Under the pieces are notes generated by a model, which saw only the letters and a program-made list of their open reading frames with translations, had not been told where the DNA came from and did no database searches. This document shows, piece after piece, positions 8,704 to 17,426 of a stretch of DNA of 64,000 nt. The stretch covers positions 32,243 through 96,242 of the forward strand of contig RJAE01000015.1 of assembly GCA_004000035.1 (NCBI GenBank), read 5' to 3'. The DNA is from Arthrobacter sulfonylureivorans (lineage in GTDB: Bacteria > Actinomycetota > Actinomycetes > Actinomycetales > Micrococcaceae). Both the position numbers and the translations under genes were made by a program. The stretch's first letter is position 1; each line of letters opens with the position of its first letter.

Positions 8704-9678
8704 TCAGCGCAGCCGGCGCCTTTCACCGATCCGATGCCCGCTGGTTCGGGCCGGTGACTTCTTCCGCATCGCTAGCAGCCTCGCCAGCGCGTAACGGTCC
8801 ACCGTTCCGGCCCTTTTCCCTTGCAGCAGCCAGTTGCCGATCATGTCGATGCCGGTCTGCACCCCGGTTACCGGGATGCCTGTTGGAGAAATCTGCTGCC
8901 CGGGAGTAAAGGTGATTTCGCCCGGCGCATTTGCGTGAACAATCACGTGGCAAGCGACCTCGGCCGTTGCCTTGGCGGTCACCGCGTGCGTCTGTAGAAC
9001 GTCCATGTTGATTCTCAGCCAGTTGAGTCCGCGCGGCCGGACGAAGGCAAGGTTGTCTCGGTCAGCCCACTGGTATTGCCCTGGTTTCCAGAACTTGGAG
9101 TCGATATAGACCACCCGGTCCCCATTGATGACTGCGTGGTCGATGTCCGCTACGTGGCTGCCCGGAAACCGCAGCCCGTGAAGGATCCGCGTACCCGGGA
9201 TGGCCAGCAGCGTTTCCAGTGCCTGTGCCGTCCACCGCTCGCCTTCCACGCCTTTGGCGATGTCCTCCCGACGAAAACGCGACCACCCGGTGGTCAGTGC
9301 GTCGCCGGCCGCGCCGAAGACCAATTGCCGGGCAGTTGTCTTGGACACCGCCTTCCCCCAATATCGGCCAATGGCACCTAGGCCCAGCCAAAGAATCAGC
9401 ACCAGTACGACGGCGACCGGCCAGGACGCGGGCGCGCGGCCGAACGCCGCACTCGCCATCGCGCTTAGAAGACCCAGTGTCAGGGCGAGGCCCAGGAGCA
9501 TCACCCCGATGATGACTAAGGCGCGCAGTGCGTTATAGCTGCGACCGATGCGTTCCGCTGCGGGCGTCGGCGCGGTCAACCACGACAGCTTGCTCGGATC
9601 GAATTCCATGAACGGCGAATACACCGTCTCGGCCGCCATCGGCCCCGGAGTGGCCCCCAACTTTCCAGGACGTTCCAT
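8704..9678 (-). CDS. NERD-domain membrane protein
   Basis: A protein of about 324 residues with two hydrophobic helices near residues 51-75 and 85-102, followed by a nuclease-related (NERD) domain at about 140-250. The signature is seen as GVEGERWTAQAL, then VADIDHAVINGD, then VVYIDSKFW, the spaced acidic residues and final D-x-K recalling PD-(D/E)xK nucleases. NERD proteins are widespread in bacteria but poorly understood; nuclease activity is a family prediction only. ATG 9678 has a GGGGGA ribosome site; a GTG at 9696 is a possible alternative. It stands alone between AlkD and the luciferase-like gene. Confidence 0.75.
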   Translation of the reverse strand: MERPGKLGATPGPMAAETVYSPFMEFDPSKLSWLTAPTPAAERIGRSYNALRALVIIGVMLLGLALTLGLLSAMASAAFGRAPASWPVAVVLVLILWLGLGAIGRYWGKAVSKTTARQLVFGAAGDALTTGWSRFRREDIAKGVEGERWTAQALETLLAIPGTRILHGLRFPGSHVADIDHAVINGDRVVYIDSKFWKPGQYQWADRDNLAFVRPRGLNWLRINMDVLQTHAVTAKATAEVACHVIVHANAPGEITFTPGQQISPTGIPVTGVQTGIDMIGNWLLQGKRAGTVDRYALARLLAMRKKSPARTSGHRIGERRRLR

Positions 9679-9841
9679 GCAGTTCCCCCAAACCACGTGA
9701 AGCAGAGTTCCTCAGTATGTCCCCTCCTGCTCAGGGCCGGCGATAAGTTCGGTAAAGATTCCCCTAGCGACATCGAGGGGGCCTTCCACTTCCACACGGG
9801 GGCGGTCGAAAAGTGTCGTAGACCTATCCGTAGTGGTGGTC

Positions 9842-10906
9842 CTATGCTTCCCGGCTCAGTTCTTGGCCAAGTGCTTCCCGGTCCGCGGGCTGCCAGCCGA
9901 GCGCCGGTGCGATGTCCCGGGCTGCGACGGTCAGGATCCGGCGCACCACGCTGGCCGGATAGTCGAAGGGCAACGCAATCACCAGCTCATCCGCTGCCGC
10001 GAGCGCCACGTCGTCGGCGAGCGCAGCGGCGACCTGCTCCCCGGAACCGGCGGCGACCCGGCCGAACTGGAACGGCAGGTCCGGGTTTCCGCCCTGGCGC
10101 TGCGCGTCGCGGTCCAGCAGCCACTGCAGCTCCGCCTGTTCCTGCTCATTGGTGTAAGGCGCAATCTGACGGCTCACCGACGCGTGCGAGCGCCAGCCGG
10201 TCGCCTTGGCATGTTCCGCCCGGTAGGCCTCGATGCACGCCTGCTGGGCCTCCTCGAAGCTGAGCGCGGTGACTTCGGTGTTGAGCGTGGAGAGCTGCAA
10301 GCCCAGCCCCTGCCGCCCGGTGCGTTCGGCGCTGGCCAGCGACCCTGCGCCGTAGGCGATCCGGCCGCGCAGCCCGGGGCTGACCGGCTGGACCGGCAGC
10401 TCCGTGCCGGCCTTGGCGAACGGCACCTGCTCGTCGGCGACGGCCACGGTCCGGCCTTCCACCGCGTGCAGGAACCGCCGGACCCGCTCGTCCACCGCGG
10501 CGCGCAGGCTCCCGTCGATGGAGCCGTAGGCCTGCGAAAACGTCCCCTCGTTGTTGGAGTATCCGGAGCTCAGCCCCAGCTCCAGCCGGCCGCCAGTCAA
10601 CAGATCCACGGTGCCCGCTTCCTCTGCCAGCCGGACGGGATCTTCGAAGCGGATGGGGGTGACCGACGTGCCCACCCGGATTCTGCTGGTCCGCTGCGCG
10701 GCCGCGGTTAGGAACGGCAGCGGCGCCGATACGTAGTGCTCCAGATGACGGTGCCGGACGTAGCCCACGTCGTACCCCAGCTCCTCCGCCAGCTCGAAGA
10801 GCTCCAACCCTTCATCCAACCCGCGGGACCGGCCGCCGCCGATGCCCGAATGCTCAACGAAGGCCAGAAATCCCAGGCGGAAAGGCTGCGGGTTGGTGGC
10901 GGTCAT
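9842..10906 (-). CDS. LLM-class flavin-dependent oxidoreductase
   Basis: A 354-residue bacterial-luciferase-like monooxygenase (F420 or FMN-dependent TIM barrel). Recognisable pieces are the opening LGFLAFVEHSG, the motif ELAEELGYDVGYVRHRHLE, and SRIRVGTSVTPIRFEDPVRLAEEAGTVDLL, which is the classical luciferase-family barrel core, followed by RLELGLSSGYSN. ATG 10906 is preceded by AAAGGA. Members oxidise alkanes, sulfonates or ketones, or are simple reductases; no substrate can be named. It is divergent from the 44-residue gene at 11080. Confidence 0.85.
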   Translation of the reverse strand: MTATNPQPFRLGFLAFVEHSGIGGGRSRGLDEGLELFELAEELGYDVGYVRHRHLEHYVSAPLPFLTAAAQRTSRIRVGTSVTPIRFEDPVRLAEEAGTVDLLTGGRLELGLSSGYSNNEGTFSQAYGSIDGSLRAAVDERVRRFLHAVEGRTVAVADEQVPFAKAGTELPVQPVSPGLRGRIAYGAGSLASAERTGRQGLGLQLSTLNTEVTALSFEEAQQACIEAYRAEHAKATGWRSHASVSRQIAPYTNEQEQAELQWLLDRDAQRQGGNPDLPFQFGRVAAGSGEQVAAALADDVALAAADELVIALPFDYPASVVRRILTVAARDIAPALGWQPADREALGQELSREA

Positions 10907-11019
10907 CGGTGGATCCTTTGCATGCTGGCTCGAAACGGGGCATCTCCAGTCAACCATCCGCGCGGCGTTCCCCGGGTGCCATCTCCGGTGGACGCACCAT
11001 GCCGTATGGTCAAGGGTAC

Positions 11020-11037
11020 GGAGCAAATCGTTGCTCC
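11020..11037. promoter_or_regulatory. Inverted repeat in a divergent promoter region
   Basis: GGAGCAA-ATCG-TTGCTCC is an exact 7-base inverted repeat centred between the divergent luciferase-like gene and the small basic gene. It may be an operator or a small leader hairpin for the 11080 transcript. Confidence 0.35.
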
Positions 11038-11079
11038 TGTTAAAGCGCAGCATTCTTCGCTGGCGCTGAGGAGGCACTC

Positions 11080-11214
11080 ATGGCCGACAAATCTCCCCGA
11101 CAATCAGCATCCAAAAAATCGGGCAAGTCCATCAAGGAAAAGCGCAGCGACAAGAAGGCCAAGGCCGCCGGAGCAGCAGCCTCCGAGACGCTGACCACCA
11201 TCAAGAAGCGCTGA
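11080..11214 (+). CDS. 44-residue lysine-rich basic protein
   Basis: A short gene with a perfect GAGGAGG five bases before the ATG. The product is strongly basic: it begins MADKSPRQSASKK, continues with KSIKEKRSDKKAKA, has an alanine-rich middle and ends TIKKR. It looks intrinsically disordered and likely to bind nucleic acid or another acidic surface. Similar tiny lysine-rich proteins are common and unnamed in actinobacteria. The stop lies 5 bases before the next gene, so the two are probably translated from one message. The strong ribosome site, the sensible coding frame and the conserved style make it a real gene despite its length. Confidence 0.7.
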   Translation: MADKSPRQSASKKSGKSIKEKRSDKKAKAAGAAASETLTTIKKR

Positions 11215-11219
11215 GTCTT

Positions 11220-12362
11220 TTGACGCTGCTGTCGCTCGGAGTCCTGGCGACAACGCGCAAGGTCGATGAGCGCAGGCTGGCCCTCCATCCTGCGCACATC
11301 GAGCGCCTCGACGCCGACCTGCGCGGTCGGATCATTCTGGAACAGGGCTACGGCGAGCGCTTCGGCGCGTCCGACGCGCAGCTGGAGCAGCTGGTGGGAC
11401 GGATCGCCCCGCGCCAGGAGCTCCTCGCAGCAGCGGATGTAGTGCTGCTGCCGAAGCCGCAGCCGGAAGACCTTGCCGAGTTCCGTGACGGCCAAATCCT
11501 CTGGGGTTGGCCTCACTGTGTTCAGGACCGGGCGATTACCCAGCTGGCCATCGACAAGCGGCTGACCCTGATCGCCTTCGAAGCGATGAACCACTGGGCT
11601 GCGGACGGCAGATTCGCACTCCACGTTTTCCACAAGAACAACGAGATGGCCGGCTACTGCTCGGTCTTGCATGCGCTGCAGCTGGCGGGATCCACCGGCG
11701 ACTACGGCCGCCCGCTCAGCGCCGTCGTCATTGGCTTCGGCGCCACCGCCCGCGGCGCGGTCACGGCCCTGAACGCGCACGGCATCCATGACGTCCAGGT
11801 GCTGACCAACCGCGCGGCGGCCGCCGTGGGATCACCGATCCACTCCGCACGGATCACCCAGTTCGACCACGACGCTACTGCGCCGCATCTCAGCCACGTC
11901 ATCACCGACGACGGACGGGTGCCGCTAGCCCCGTTCCTCGCCGAACGCGACATCGTGGTCAACTGCACGCTGCAAGACCCCAACAACCCGCTGATCTACC
12001 TGGACGAAGCGGATCTGGACGGCTTCCGGCCGGGCAGCCTGATTGTCGATGTGTCCTGCGATGAAGGCATGGGCTTCAGCTGGGCCAAGATGACCACCTT
12101 TGCCGAACCCACGTTCGAGGTCGGCGACCACGTGAGCTATTACGCCGTGGACCATTCGCCTTCCTACCTGTGGAATTCCGCGACCTGGGAGATCAGCACG
12201 GCGCTGATCCCGTTCCTGCGCACGGTCATGAGCGGACCCGGAAGCTGGAACGACGACGACACGATCAGCCAGGCCATCGAAATCCGCGACGGCATCATCG
12301 CCAACCCGGCCGTCCTGGCGTTCCAGAACCGCTCGGCAGAGTATCCGCACGTAGCTGCCTGA
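11220..12362 (+). CDS. N5-(carboxyethyl)ornithine synthase-like dehydrogenase
   Basis: A 380-residue member of the alanine dehydrogenase/pyridine nucleotide transhydrogenase fold. The N-terminal half has the ERRLALHP and LLPKPQPEDL motifs of this fold. The NAD(P) site is VVIGFGATARG at 169-179, and a GSLIVDVSCDEG motif follows near 275. The overall pattern resembles N5-(carboxyethyl)ornithine synthase, which reductively condenses pyruvate with ornithine, though the exact substrate cannot be verified here. The start is taken as TTG 11220, five bases after the small basic gene, without a strong ribosome site, which suggests translational coupling. A terminator follows at 12391. Confidence 0.7.
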   Translation: MTLLSLGVLATTRKVDERRLALHPAHIERLDADLRGRIILEQGYGERFGASDAQLEQLVGRIAPRQELLAAADVVLLPKPQPEDLAEFRDGQILWGWPHCVQDRAITQLAIDKRLTLIAFEAMNHWAADGRFALHVFHKNNEMAGYCSVLHALQLAGSTGDYGRPLSAVVIGFGATARGAVTALNAHGIHDVQVLTNRAAAAVGSPIHSARITQFDHDATAPHLSHVITDDGRVPLAPFLAERDIVVNCTLQDPNNPLIYLDEADLDGFRPGSLIVDVSCDEGMGFSWAKMTTFAEPTFEVGDHVSYYAVDHSPSYLWNSATWEISTALIPFLRTVMSGPGSWNDDDTISQAIEIRDGIIANPAVLAFQNRSAEYPHVAA

Positions 12363-12390
12363 GGCACGCAGCACTCACCACCGCAGAGGA

Positions 12391-12436
12391 AGGACGACGA
12401 CGGCGCTTACCTGCCGTCGTCGTCCTCCTGTTTTTG
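12391..12436 (+). terminator. Strong rho-independent terminator
   Basis: AGGACGACGACGGC pairs with GCCGTCGTCGTCCT around GCTTACCT-type loop bases, followed by CCTGTTTTT. It belongs to the GACGACGGCGG terminator style seen after other genes here. Confidence 0.85.
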
Positions 12437-12530
12437 AGGTGCAGTTCGGCAAAGTCACAGCAGAACCGGGCATCGATCCGGCCGGGCGTGCGTTGTTCCA
12501 TGAGACATCACCGCACGAGAGCAGGGGACC

Positions 12531-13145
12531 TTGCCCACCGAAACCGGCCGCAGCCCGCAGCGGCACGCGCGGAGAACCGTCGTCATCCTCGGGATTGACG
12601 GGGCCGGGAAGACGACGGCGGCGGCCTCGCTGCTCGCTGCCGAGCGGGCAGCCGGCCGCCCGGCGCAGCTGCTGCGCAATCCGGCCGGACGGCGCTGGCT
12701 GTCCCGGGCCGCTGCACGCCTTGGCATCGGCGTGGCACCGCACTGGGCCGACCGGTTCGAGTCGACCGTGCGCACGCTCAACGTGCTGGTGTCACAGCTC
12801 CGGGCCGCCGCGTTCCGCGGGACCACGGTGATGGACCGGCACCTGCATTGCCAGCAGGTCCTTCGCGATGTGCGCGGCCTGCCGCCGGGACGAGTCCTGC
12901 CTTGGCTGGTCCGCGTCCTGCCTCGGCCCGACGCGGTGGTGCTGCTGGATTTGCCTGCTGAGGCGGCGCACGCCCGGATCACCGCGCGGGGCGAGGATTC
13001 CGAGTCGGCGGACTATCTCCGGGCGGCCCGCAACGCCTACCTGCGAATGGCCGGGTCGTTGGACTGGCAGGTCGTCGACGCGGCCGGATCCCGCAGCGAC
13101 GTCCTGCGCCGCGTGCAGGCGGCTGTGTCTCCGCCTCCCACCTAA
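12531..13145 (+). CDS. P-loop nucleoside/nucleotide kinase, thymidylate-kinase-like
   Basis: A 204-residue P-loop protein. The Walker A site GIDGAGKT occupies residues 21-28, and the thymidylate-kinase-like DR motif appears as VMDRHLHC near 105. A LDLPAEAAHARITARGED stretch near 145-163 matches the LID-region pattern of dTMP kinases (LxxPxExAxxRxxxRG). The length fits, but the canonical dTMP kinase substrate motifs are not obvious, so a kinase of another small substrate is possible. The TTG start at 12531 follows AGGGGA; a different start is conceivable. It seems monocistronic. Confidence 0.6.
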   Translation: MPTETGRSPQRHARRTVVILGIDGAGKTTAAASLLAAERAAGRPAQLLRNPAGRRWLSRAAARLGIGVAPHWADRFESTVRTLNVLVSQLRAAAFRGTTVMDRHLHCQQVLRDVRGLPPGRVLPWLVRVLPRPDAVVLLDLPAEAAHARITARGEDSESADYLRAARNAYLRMAGSLDWQVVDAAGSRSDVLRRVQAAVSPPPT

Positions 13146-13245
13146 GTTGCGTCTCCCCCAGCCCATGGGGAGTAGTCCCCATTCAGTTCCGCACCGCTCC
13201 GTGGAACAGTGACCGAGGAAACGGTTAACCGGAGGGGCGGTAGGA

Positions 13246-13614
13246 ATGGGCAGCTGGCGGATCAGTCCCAGGCGGCTGCACATGGTTCTGGTGGACGTCG
13301 CCGCCGACGGCCAGTCGCTGGACAAGGCGGCAGGCGACGCAGCAGCGGCCGGCGACGACGCGTCGTCGTTGTTTGGCAGCGCCGCTGAGGTGGCGGAGGC
13401 CTTCAGCGCGTTCTGGTCGCCGCGGAGCGAAGTGGGCCAGCGGATCGCCGGCCTGGTCTACGGCAAGTCCCAGGTGGTGGCAGAGGCGGGCGAACTGTTC
13501 ATTGCGGCAGACGGACAGATGTCCGAGGCTGCCGCTGATTTCGCCGAGACCCTGAATGCCGGCGATGCCCCCGTACTCGCAGCGCGCGGTTTCGGCCCGG
13601 TGCCGCAGCCGTGA
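13246..13614 (+). CDS. Small helical protein, WXG100/DUF6507-like
   Basis: A 122-residue protein beginning MGSWRISPRRLHMVL, then two long alanine-rich amphipathic helices (about 15-60 and 70-105). The N-terminal W-x-I-x-P pattern and the helical hairpin recall WXG100-like or DUF6507 proteins that accompany ESX-type secreted effectors. GGAGG lies upstream of ATG 13246. The last codon overlaps the GTG of the hydrolase gene by four bases, so the two are coupled. A chaperone or partner role for the hydrolase is inference. Confidence 0.65.
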   Translation: MGSWRISPRRLHMVLVDVAADGQSLDKAAGDAAAAGDDASSLFGSAAEVAEAFSAFWSPRSEVGQRIAGLVYGKSQVVAEAGELFIAADGQMSEAAADFAETLNAGDAPVLAARGFGPVPQP

Positions 13615-15599
13615 CCATCAGGCTGGGCATTGTCCCGGAGCTCGACGTGCCCTGGGACCAATTGTCGGACGCTGCGAAGGAGATGTCGCAGCGCGCCGCC
13701 GCCGCGGGCAGCTATCTGGTTGATGCGCAGACTGCGTGGACCGGGCTGAAGGACGCCTACCGGCAGCCGGACACCGAGCTGGAGGTCCACGCTGCACTGG
13801 CCGAGCTGGACGACCCGATGCTGGAATGGACCGCAGCATTGGCCGCCGCCCGCGACGCCTTGGCAGCGTTCGTCGCCGCGGGCCGGCCGCTTCAGGCGGA
13901 GGCGGAAGAGCTGGCTGCCGCACGGCAGGCGCTCGCCGCGCACCTGGCAGCCGCGCTGGACGGCGACGAAGCGCAGGGCGACAATCAAGCGGAGCGTGCC
14001 CTCCGCCGTGCGGAAGCCTTCAATGGACGGCTGGCCTCGCTGCGGGCGGACTGGCAAGCACTGATCTCCGAAACCTCTGCGGCGCTCAAGGGCATCAGCG
14101 GCGGCACTCTCGACTCGCTGCCGGCCACCCCGCTGCTGGCTGCCTCCGCCGCGCTCCCGGCAACACCGCCGTGGGCCAGCTTCACCAGCGGCCTGAACGA
14201 GCTTTTCGGCCCGCTGACTCCGGAGTCGTATCTGGCCTCGCTGACCGGGCTCACCGATCAGGAGCTGCGCGAATGGGCGGCGGCCAACCCCGAAGGCGCT
14301 GCCTTGCTGGCCGCCAACCAGCTGCCGGCCTGGCGGATGCCCGGTTCTGCCGAGGCAGTGATGGCTCAGGCCATGGACAACGACGCCGCCCTGACCGAGG
14401 CCGGGATCAGCACCATCCGGGACGCTTGGAAGGGGCTGGCTCCGGGTGACCAGGAACGCCTGCTGCTGCTCTACCCCGCGGTGTTCGGCGCGCTGAACGG
14501 GGTTCCGTTCGCCAAACGGATCCGCGCCAACACCATCACGGCCGCCGGCTACCGGGAGACGGTGGCCACCCGGCAGGAGCAGCTCGGCGCCGAGCCGGAC
14601 CTCAACAGCTACCTCCCCGCCGGCCAGCACCAGCACCGCGCGGACTACCAGCGGGCCTATCTGCAGTACACCGAGGACCTGGAAACATGGCAGACCGAGC
14701 ACAACCGGCTGGCGACGCTGCGCACGGGACTGGACTTCGCCGTCGAACATCAAATGCAGGTGGTGACGCTCAGCCTGGCAGGCGACGGCCGGATTGTCAC
14801 CATGGACGGCGCACTGGGGCCGGGCACTCGGACCATCGCCACCCTGGTTCCGGGCACCGGGGCGGATCTGGGCCAGCTGGAAGCCTATACACACCGGCTG
14901 GATGCGCTGAACGGCGAGCCCTCCACGGGCACGGTCTCTTTCTACTGGCAAGGCACCGACCTACCGGATGAGATCAGCGACAACATCACCACCTCGTTCA
15001 ACGAGGACGGCGGTCCGCTGCTCGCGGCGTTCGACCATGCCCTGGATCTGGAGGCCCAGCCCGACGCCCGGACCACGTACATCGGCTACAGCGCCGGCGG
15101 CTCGCTGCTGGGCACCGGCGAGCGCGAAGGCCTCGATTCCACCAACATCGTCTACGTGGCACCGGCCGGCACCGGACACAACGTGGGCAGTCCCGAGGAC
15201 ACCGCCAACCCGGACGCGAACCGCTACTGGCTGCAGACCCGCGACGACCCGATCACGGCCGCCCAGGTGCTCGGCGGCGGCTACCACGGGCCCTCGTTCT
15301 GGCGCGGCGGCAGCCCCACCGCTATGAATCCGGTCCGGCTGGAGACCGGTTTCCTTAGGCCTGAAGATCCCGAATCACTGATGGGCGGCCACACCGACTA
15401 CTTCCGGCGCGATTCCACCTCGGCCACTAATATTCAAGGCGTCATCGAAGGCACCGAGGTCAGCGCGTACGTGGAGGACCAGATCCACCAGACCTTCTCC
15501 CCCTACGGCCCGCTGATCGTCAGCCCGCTCGAGCAGAATCCCGAGGACTACGCCTATGGCAATCTTGAGACCGTGACGGTTGAAAGTCTGGAGAAATGA
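13611..15599 (+). CDS. Alpha/beta hydrolase with long helical N-terminal region (DUF1023 type)
   Basis: A 662-residue protein. The first 300 residues are helical and rich in Ala, Glu and Gln, again resembling WXG/LXG-style regions. The C-terminal part is an alpha/beta hydrolase of the DUF1023 type, with the nucleophile elbow GYSAG (Ser494) and the family stretch LDSTNIVYVAPAGTGHNV. The catalytic acid and His probably lie in the segments around DDPITAAQ and MGGHTDYF. No signal peptide is present, so export, if any, would use another route. It overlaps the upstream small gene and the downstream lipoprotein gene by 4 bases each. Such three-gene sets are frequent in Arthrobacter relatives; the substrate is unknown. 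Confidence 0.75.
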   Translation: MTIRLGIVPELDVPWDQLSDAAKEMSQRAAAAGSYLVDAQTAWTGLKDAYRQPDTELEVHAALAELDDPMLEWTAALAAARDALAAFVAAGRPLQAEAEELAAARQALAAHLAAALDGDEAQGDNQAERALRRAEAFNGRLASLRADWQALISETSAALKGISGGTLDSLPATPLLAASAALPATPPWASFTSGLNELFGPLTPESYLASLTGLTDQELREWAAANPEGAALLAANQLPAWRMPGSAEAVMAQAMDNDAALTEAGISTIRDAWKGLAPGDQERLLLLYPAVFGALNGVPFAKRIRANTITAAGYRETVATRQEQLGAEPDLNSYLPAGQHQHRADYQRAYLQYTEDLETWQTEHNRLATLRTGLDFAVEHQMQVVTLSLAGDGRIVTMDGALGPGTRTIATLVPGTGADLGQLEAYTHRLDALNGEPSTGTVSFYWQGTDLPDEISDNITTSFNEDGGPLLAAFDHALDLEAQPDARTTYIGYSAGGSLLGTGEREGLDSTNIVYVAPAGTGHNVGSPEDTANPDANRYWLQTRDDPITAAQVLGGGYHGPSFWRGGSPTAMNPVRLETGFLRPEDPESLMGGHTDYFRRDSTSATNIQGVIEGTEVSAYVEDQIHQTFSPYGPLIVSPLEQNPEDYAYGNLETVTVESLEK

Positions 15600-16234
15600 C
15601 CATGCGGGAGCGCTTCCCACCGCATCGGCCGTCCCGCCTGAGCGGCAGAGCACGACGGCGGCCGCCCGGCTTCGCCGCCAGCCTCACCACCGCGGTCACC
15701 CTTTCCGCCATCATCCTAGGAGGCTGCGCTGTGCCGCAGGAGAACCAACCGCTGGAGAGCCAAGCAACCTCGCAGGACTACGGCCGCCAGCTAGAGCAGC
15801 TGCTGACCCAAGCAATGGCGGACGCGTCCTCCGCCGCCGATTTGAAGGTGAACCTCCTCCGCGAAGAGACCTGCCTGCGCCCGGAGAACGAACAGCCGCA
15901 GACCCAAACCGCCTGGATCGCCCGCGCCACCGGCGAAGTCGCCGACACCGACCAAGCCAACGCAGCCCTCGATGCCGCCGCCGGCTACCTGACCGCGCAG
16001 GGCTGGGAGCTGAAGAACGAAACGACCGCCCAGACGGGCGACGTGCGCAAACTTTACTTCCGGCACGGCGACCTCGGTGCCACCGCCGCCCACCACACCA
16101 TCGGCGGCCCCGGCACAGTGGTCCTCTCCTTCAGCAGCCCCTGCCTGGACCACCCCGACGACCACCGCATGGTCCGCTCCGAACAGGACCCGGAATACGG
16201 CAAGAACAGCCAGTACTACGACGACGGCGCCTGA
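15596..16234 (+). CDS. Lipoprotein of unknown function
   Basis: A 212-residue predicted lipoprotein. A basic N-terminus (residues 1-24), a hydrophobic segment (25-40) and a lipobox LGGC with Cys44 give a clear signal for lipid attachment outside the membrane. The mature part is hydrophilic and has two cysteines (residue 85 region and the SSPCLDH motif) that could form a disulfide. It has an ATGA overlap with the hydrolase gene, so it is the third gene of the unit 13246-16234. No function recognised. Confidence 0.75.
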   Translation: MTMRERFPPHRPSRLSGRARRRPPGFAASLTTAVTLSAIILGGCAVPQENQPLESQATSQDYGRQLEQLLTQAMADASSAADLKVNLLREETCLRPENEQPQTQTAWIARATGEVADTDQANAALDAAAGYLTAQGWELKNETTAQTGDVRKLYFRHGDLGATAAHHTIGGPGTVVLSFSSPCLDHPDDHRMVRSEQDPEYGKNSQYYDDGA

Positions 16235-16265
16235 TCCTGCACCGGCAAAACACGAGCCGAGTCGC

Positions 16266-17147
16266 CTACTTCAGGAACTTCGACATTCGGCGGTCCGCCA
16301 GCAGCTTCCCGCCCGTCTGGCAGGTTGGGCAGTACTGGAGCGAGGAGTCGGCGAAGGAGACTTCACGGACGGTGTCGCCGCAGACGGGACAGGGCTCGCC
16401 GGTGCGGCCGTGCACGTGCATCGCTTTACGCTTGGAGTCCTTCAGCTCAGCGGCCGGGCGGCCGGAGGCCTGGTCGATCGCGGACTCGAGCACCTGGTGC
16501 ATCGCCCAAAACAGCCGCTCCACGTCCTCGGGGTCCAGCTTTGAGGCATTGGCGAACGGGGAGAGCTTGGCGGCGTGCAGGATTTCGTCGCTGTAGGCGT
16601 TGCCGATGCCGGCGATCGCCGACTGGTCCCGCAGCAGTCCCTTGATCTGGCCGCTGTGGGAGGCGACCAAGTGCGCGAAAGCCGGGACATCGACGTCGAG
16701 CGCGTCAGGTCCCAGCCGGGCAATGCCCGGGACATCCTGGAGATCCTTGACCACATAGACGGCCAGCGACTTCTTGGTTCCCGCCTCGGTCAGGTCGAAG
16801 CCCGGCGCTGCTTCGCCGTCTGCCGCGAACCGCACGCGCAGGGCCATCGCCCCCTTGCCCGGCCGCAGCCGGCCCGGCTTGAGCGCATCGGACCAGCGGA
16901 GCCAGCCGGCCTTGGCCAGGTGCATCACCAGGTGCGCGTCGCCGGAGGTGATGGCGATGAATTTGCCGTGGCGGGTTACTCCGGACACGGGCTCGGCGCC
17001 CAGGACCTCGAGCGGGAGGTCTGCGGTCTTCAGGACCGAGAAGGACAGCACCTCGACGTCCGCGATCCGGGCCGGCGGCTCCTCCGGCGGAAGCAGCTTC
17101 GACCGCAGGAAATCGACCAGTCCCTGCACTTCAGGCATCTCCGGCAT
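16266..17147 (-). CDS. Fpg/Nei-family DNA glycosylase
   Basis: A 293-residue DNA glycosylase/AP lyase that removes oxidised bases. The N-terminus MPEMPEVQ supplies Pro2 (nucleophile) and Glu3; the conserved Lys62 (RHGKF) and the H2TH region KGLLRDQSAIAGIGNAYSD follow. A C-terminal zinc finger has Cys253, Cys256, Cys273 and Cys276. The usual finger Arg is replaced by Lys (QTGGK), as in an actinobacterial subgroup. The start at 17147 is fixed by the requirement for MPE-x-PE, although the frame opens 6 codons earlier. It is convergent with the lipoprotein gene. Confidence 0.9.
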   Translation of the reverse strand: MPEMPEVQGLVDFLRSKLLPPEEPPARIADVEVLSFSVLKTADLPLEVLGAEPVSGVTRHGKFIAITSGDAHLVMHLAKAGWLRWSDALKPGRLRPGKGAMALRVRFAADGEAAPGFDLTEAGTKKSLAVYVVKDLQDVPGIARLGPDALDVDVPAFAHLVASHSGQIKGLLRDQSAIAGIGNAYSDEILHAAKLSPFANASKLDPEDVERLFWAMHQVLESAIDQASGRPAAELKDSKRKAMHVHGRTGEPCPVCGDTVREVSFADSSLQYCPTCQTGGKLLADRRMSKFLK

Positions 17148-17426
17148 GCCCTCACGGTAACGCAAAAAGGGCGTCGGGGGCCCGGAAACTGCTCCCCCAC
17201 TCCTCCCTCCGCGCTCCCTGCGGCCCGCATTAAATCATCCGTCAAGGGTTTTCCATGGTGATACTCCTCAAAGACACGCGTGATCCTGCCCACTTAAAAA
17301 GTGTGTTACTCGCGCGAAGTTGAGTTAATTCCTGCCGTTGCTAGCGTCGAGGGTTGGCCCCGAGGGGCCGTGGCAACCAGCGAGACCGCGACCAGCAGAA
17401 CCATCGATGCGAGGTACGAGACCGAT

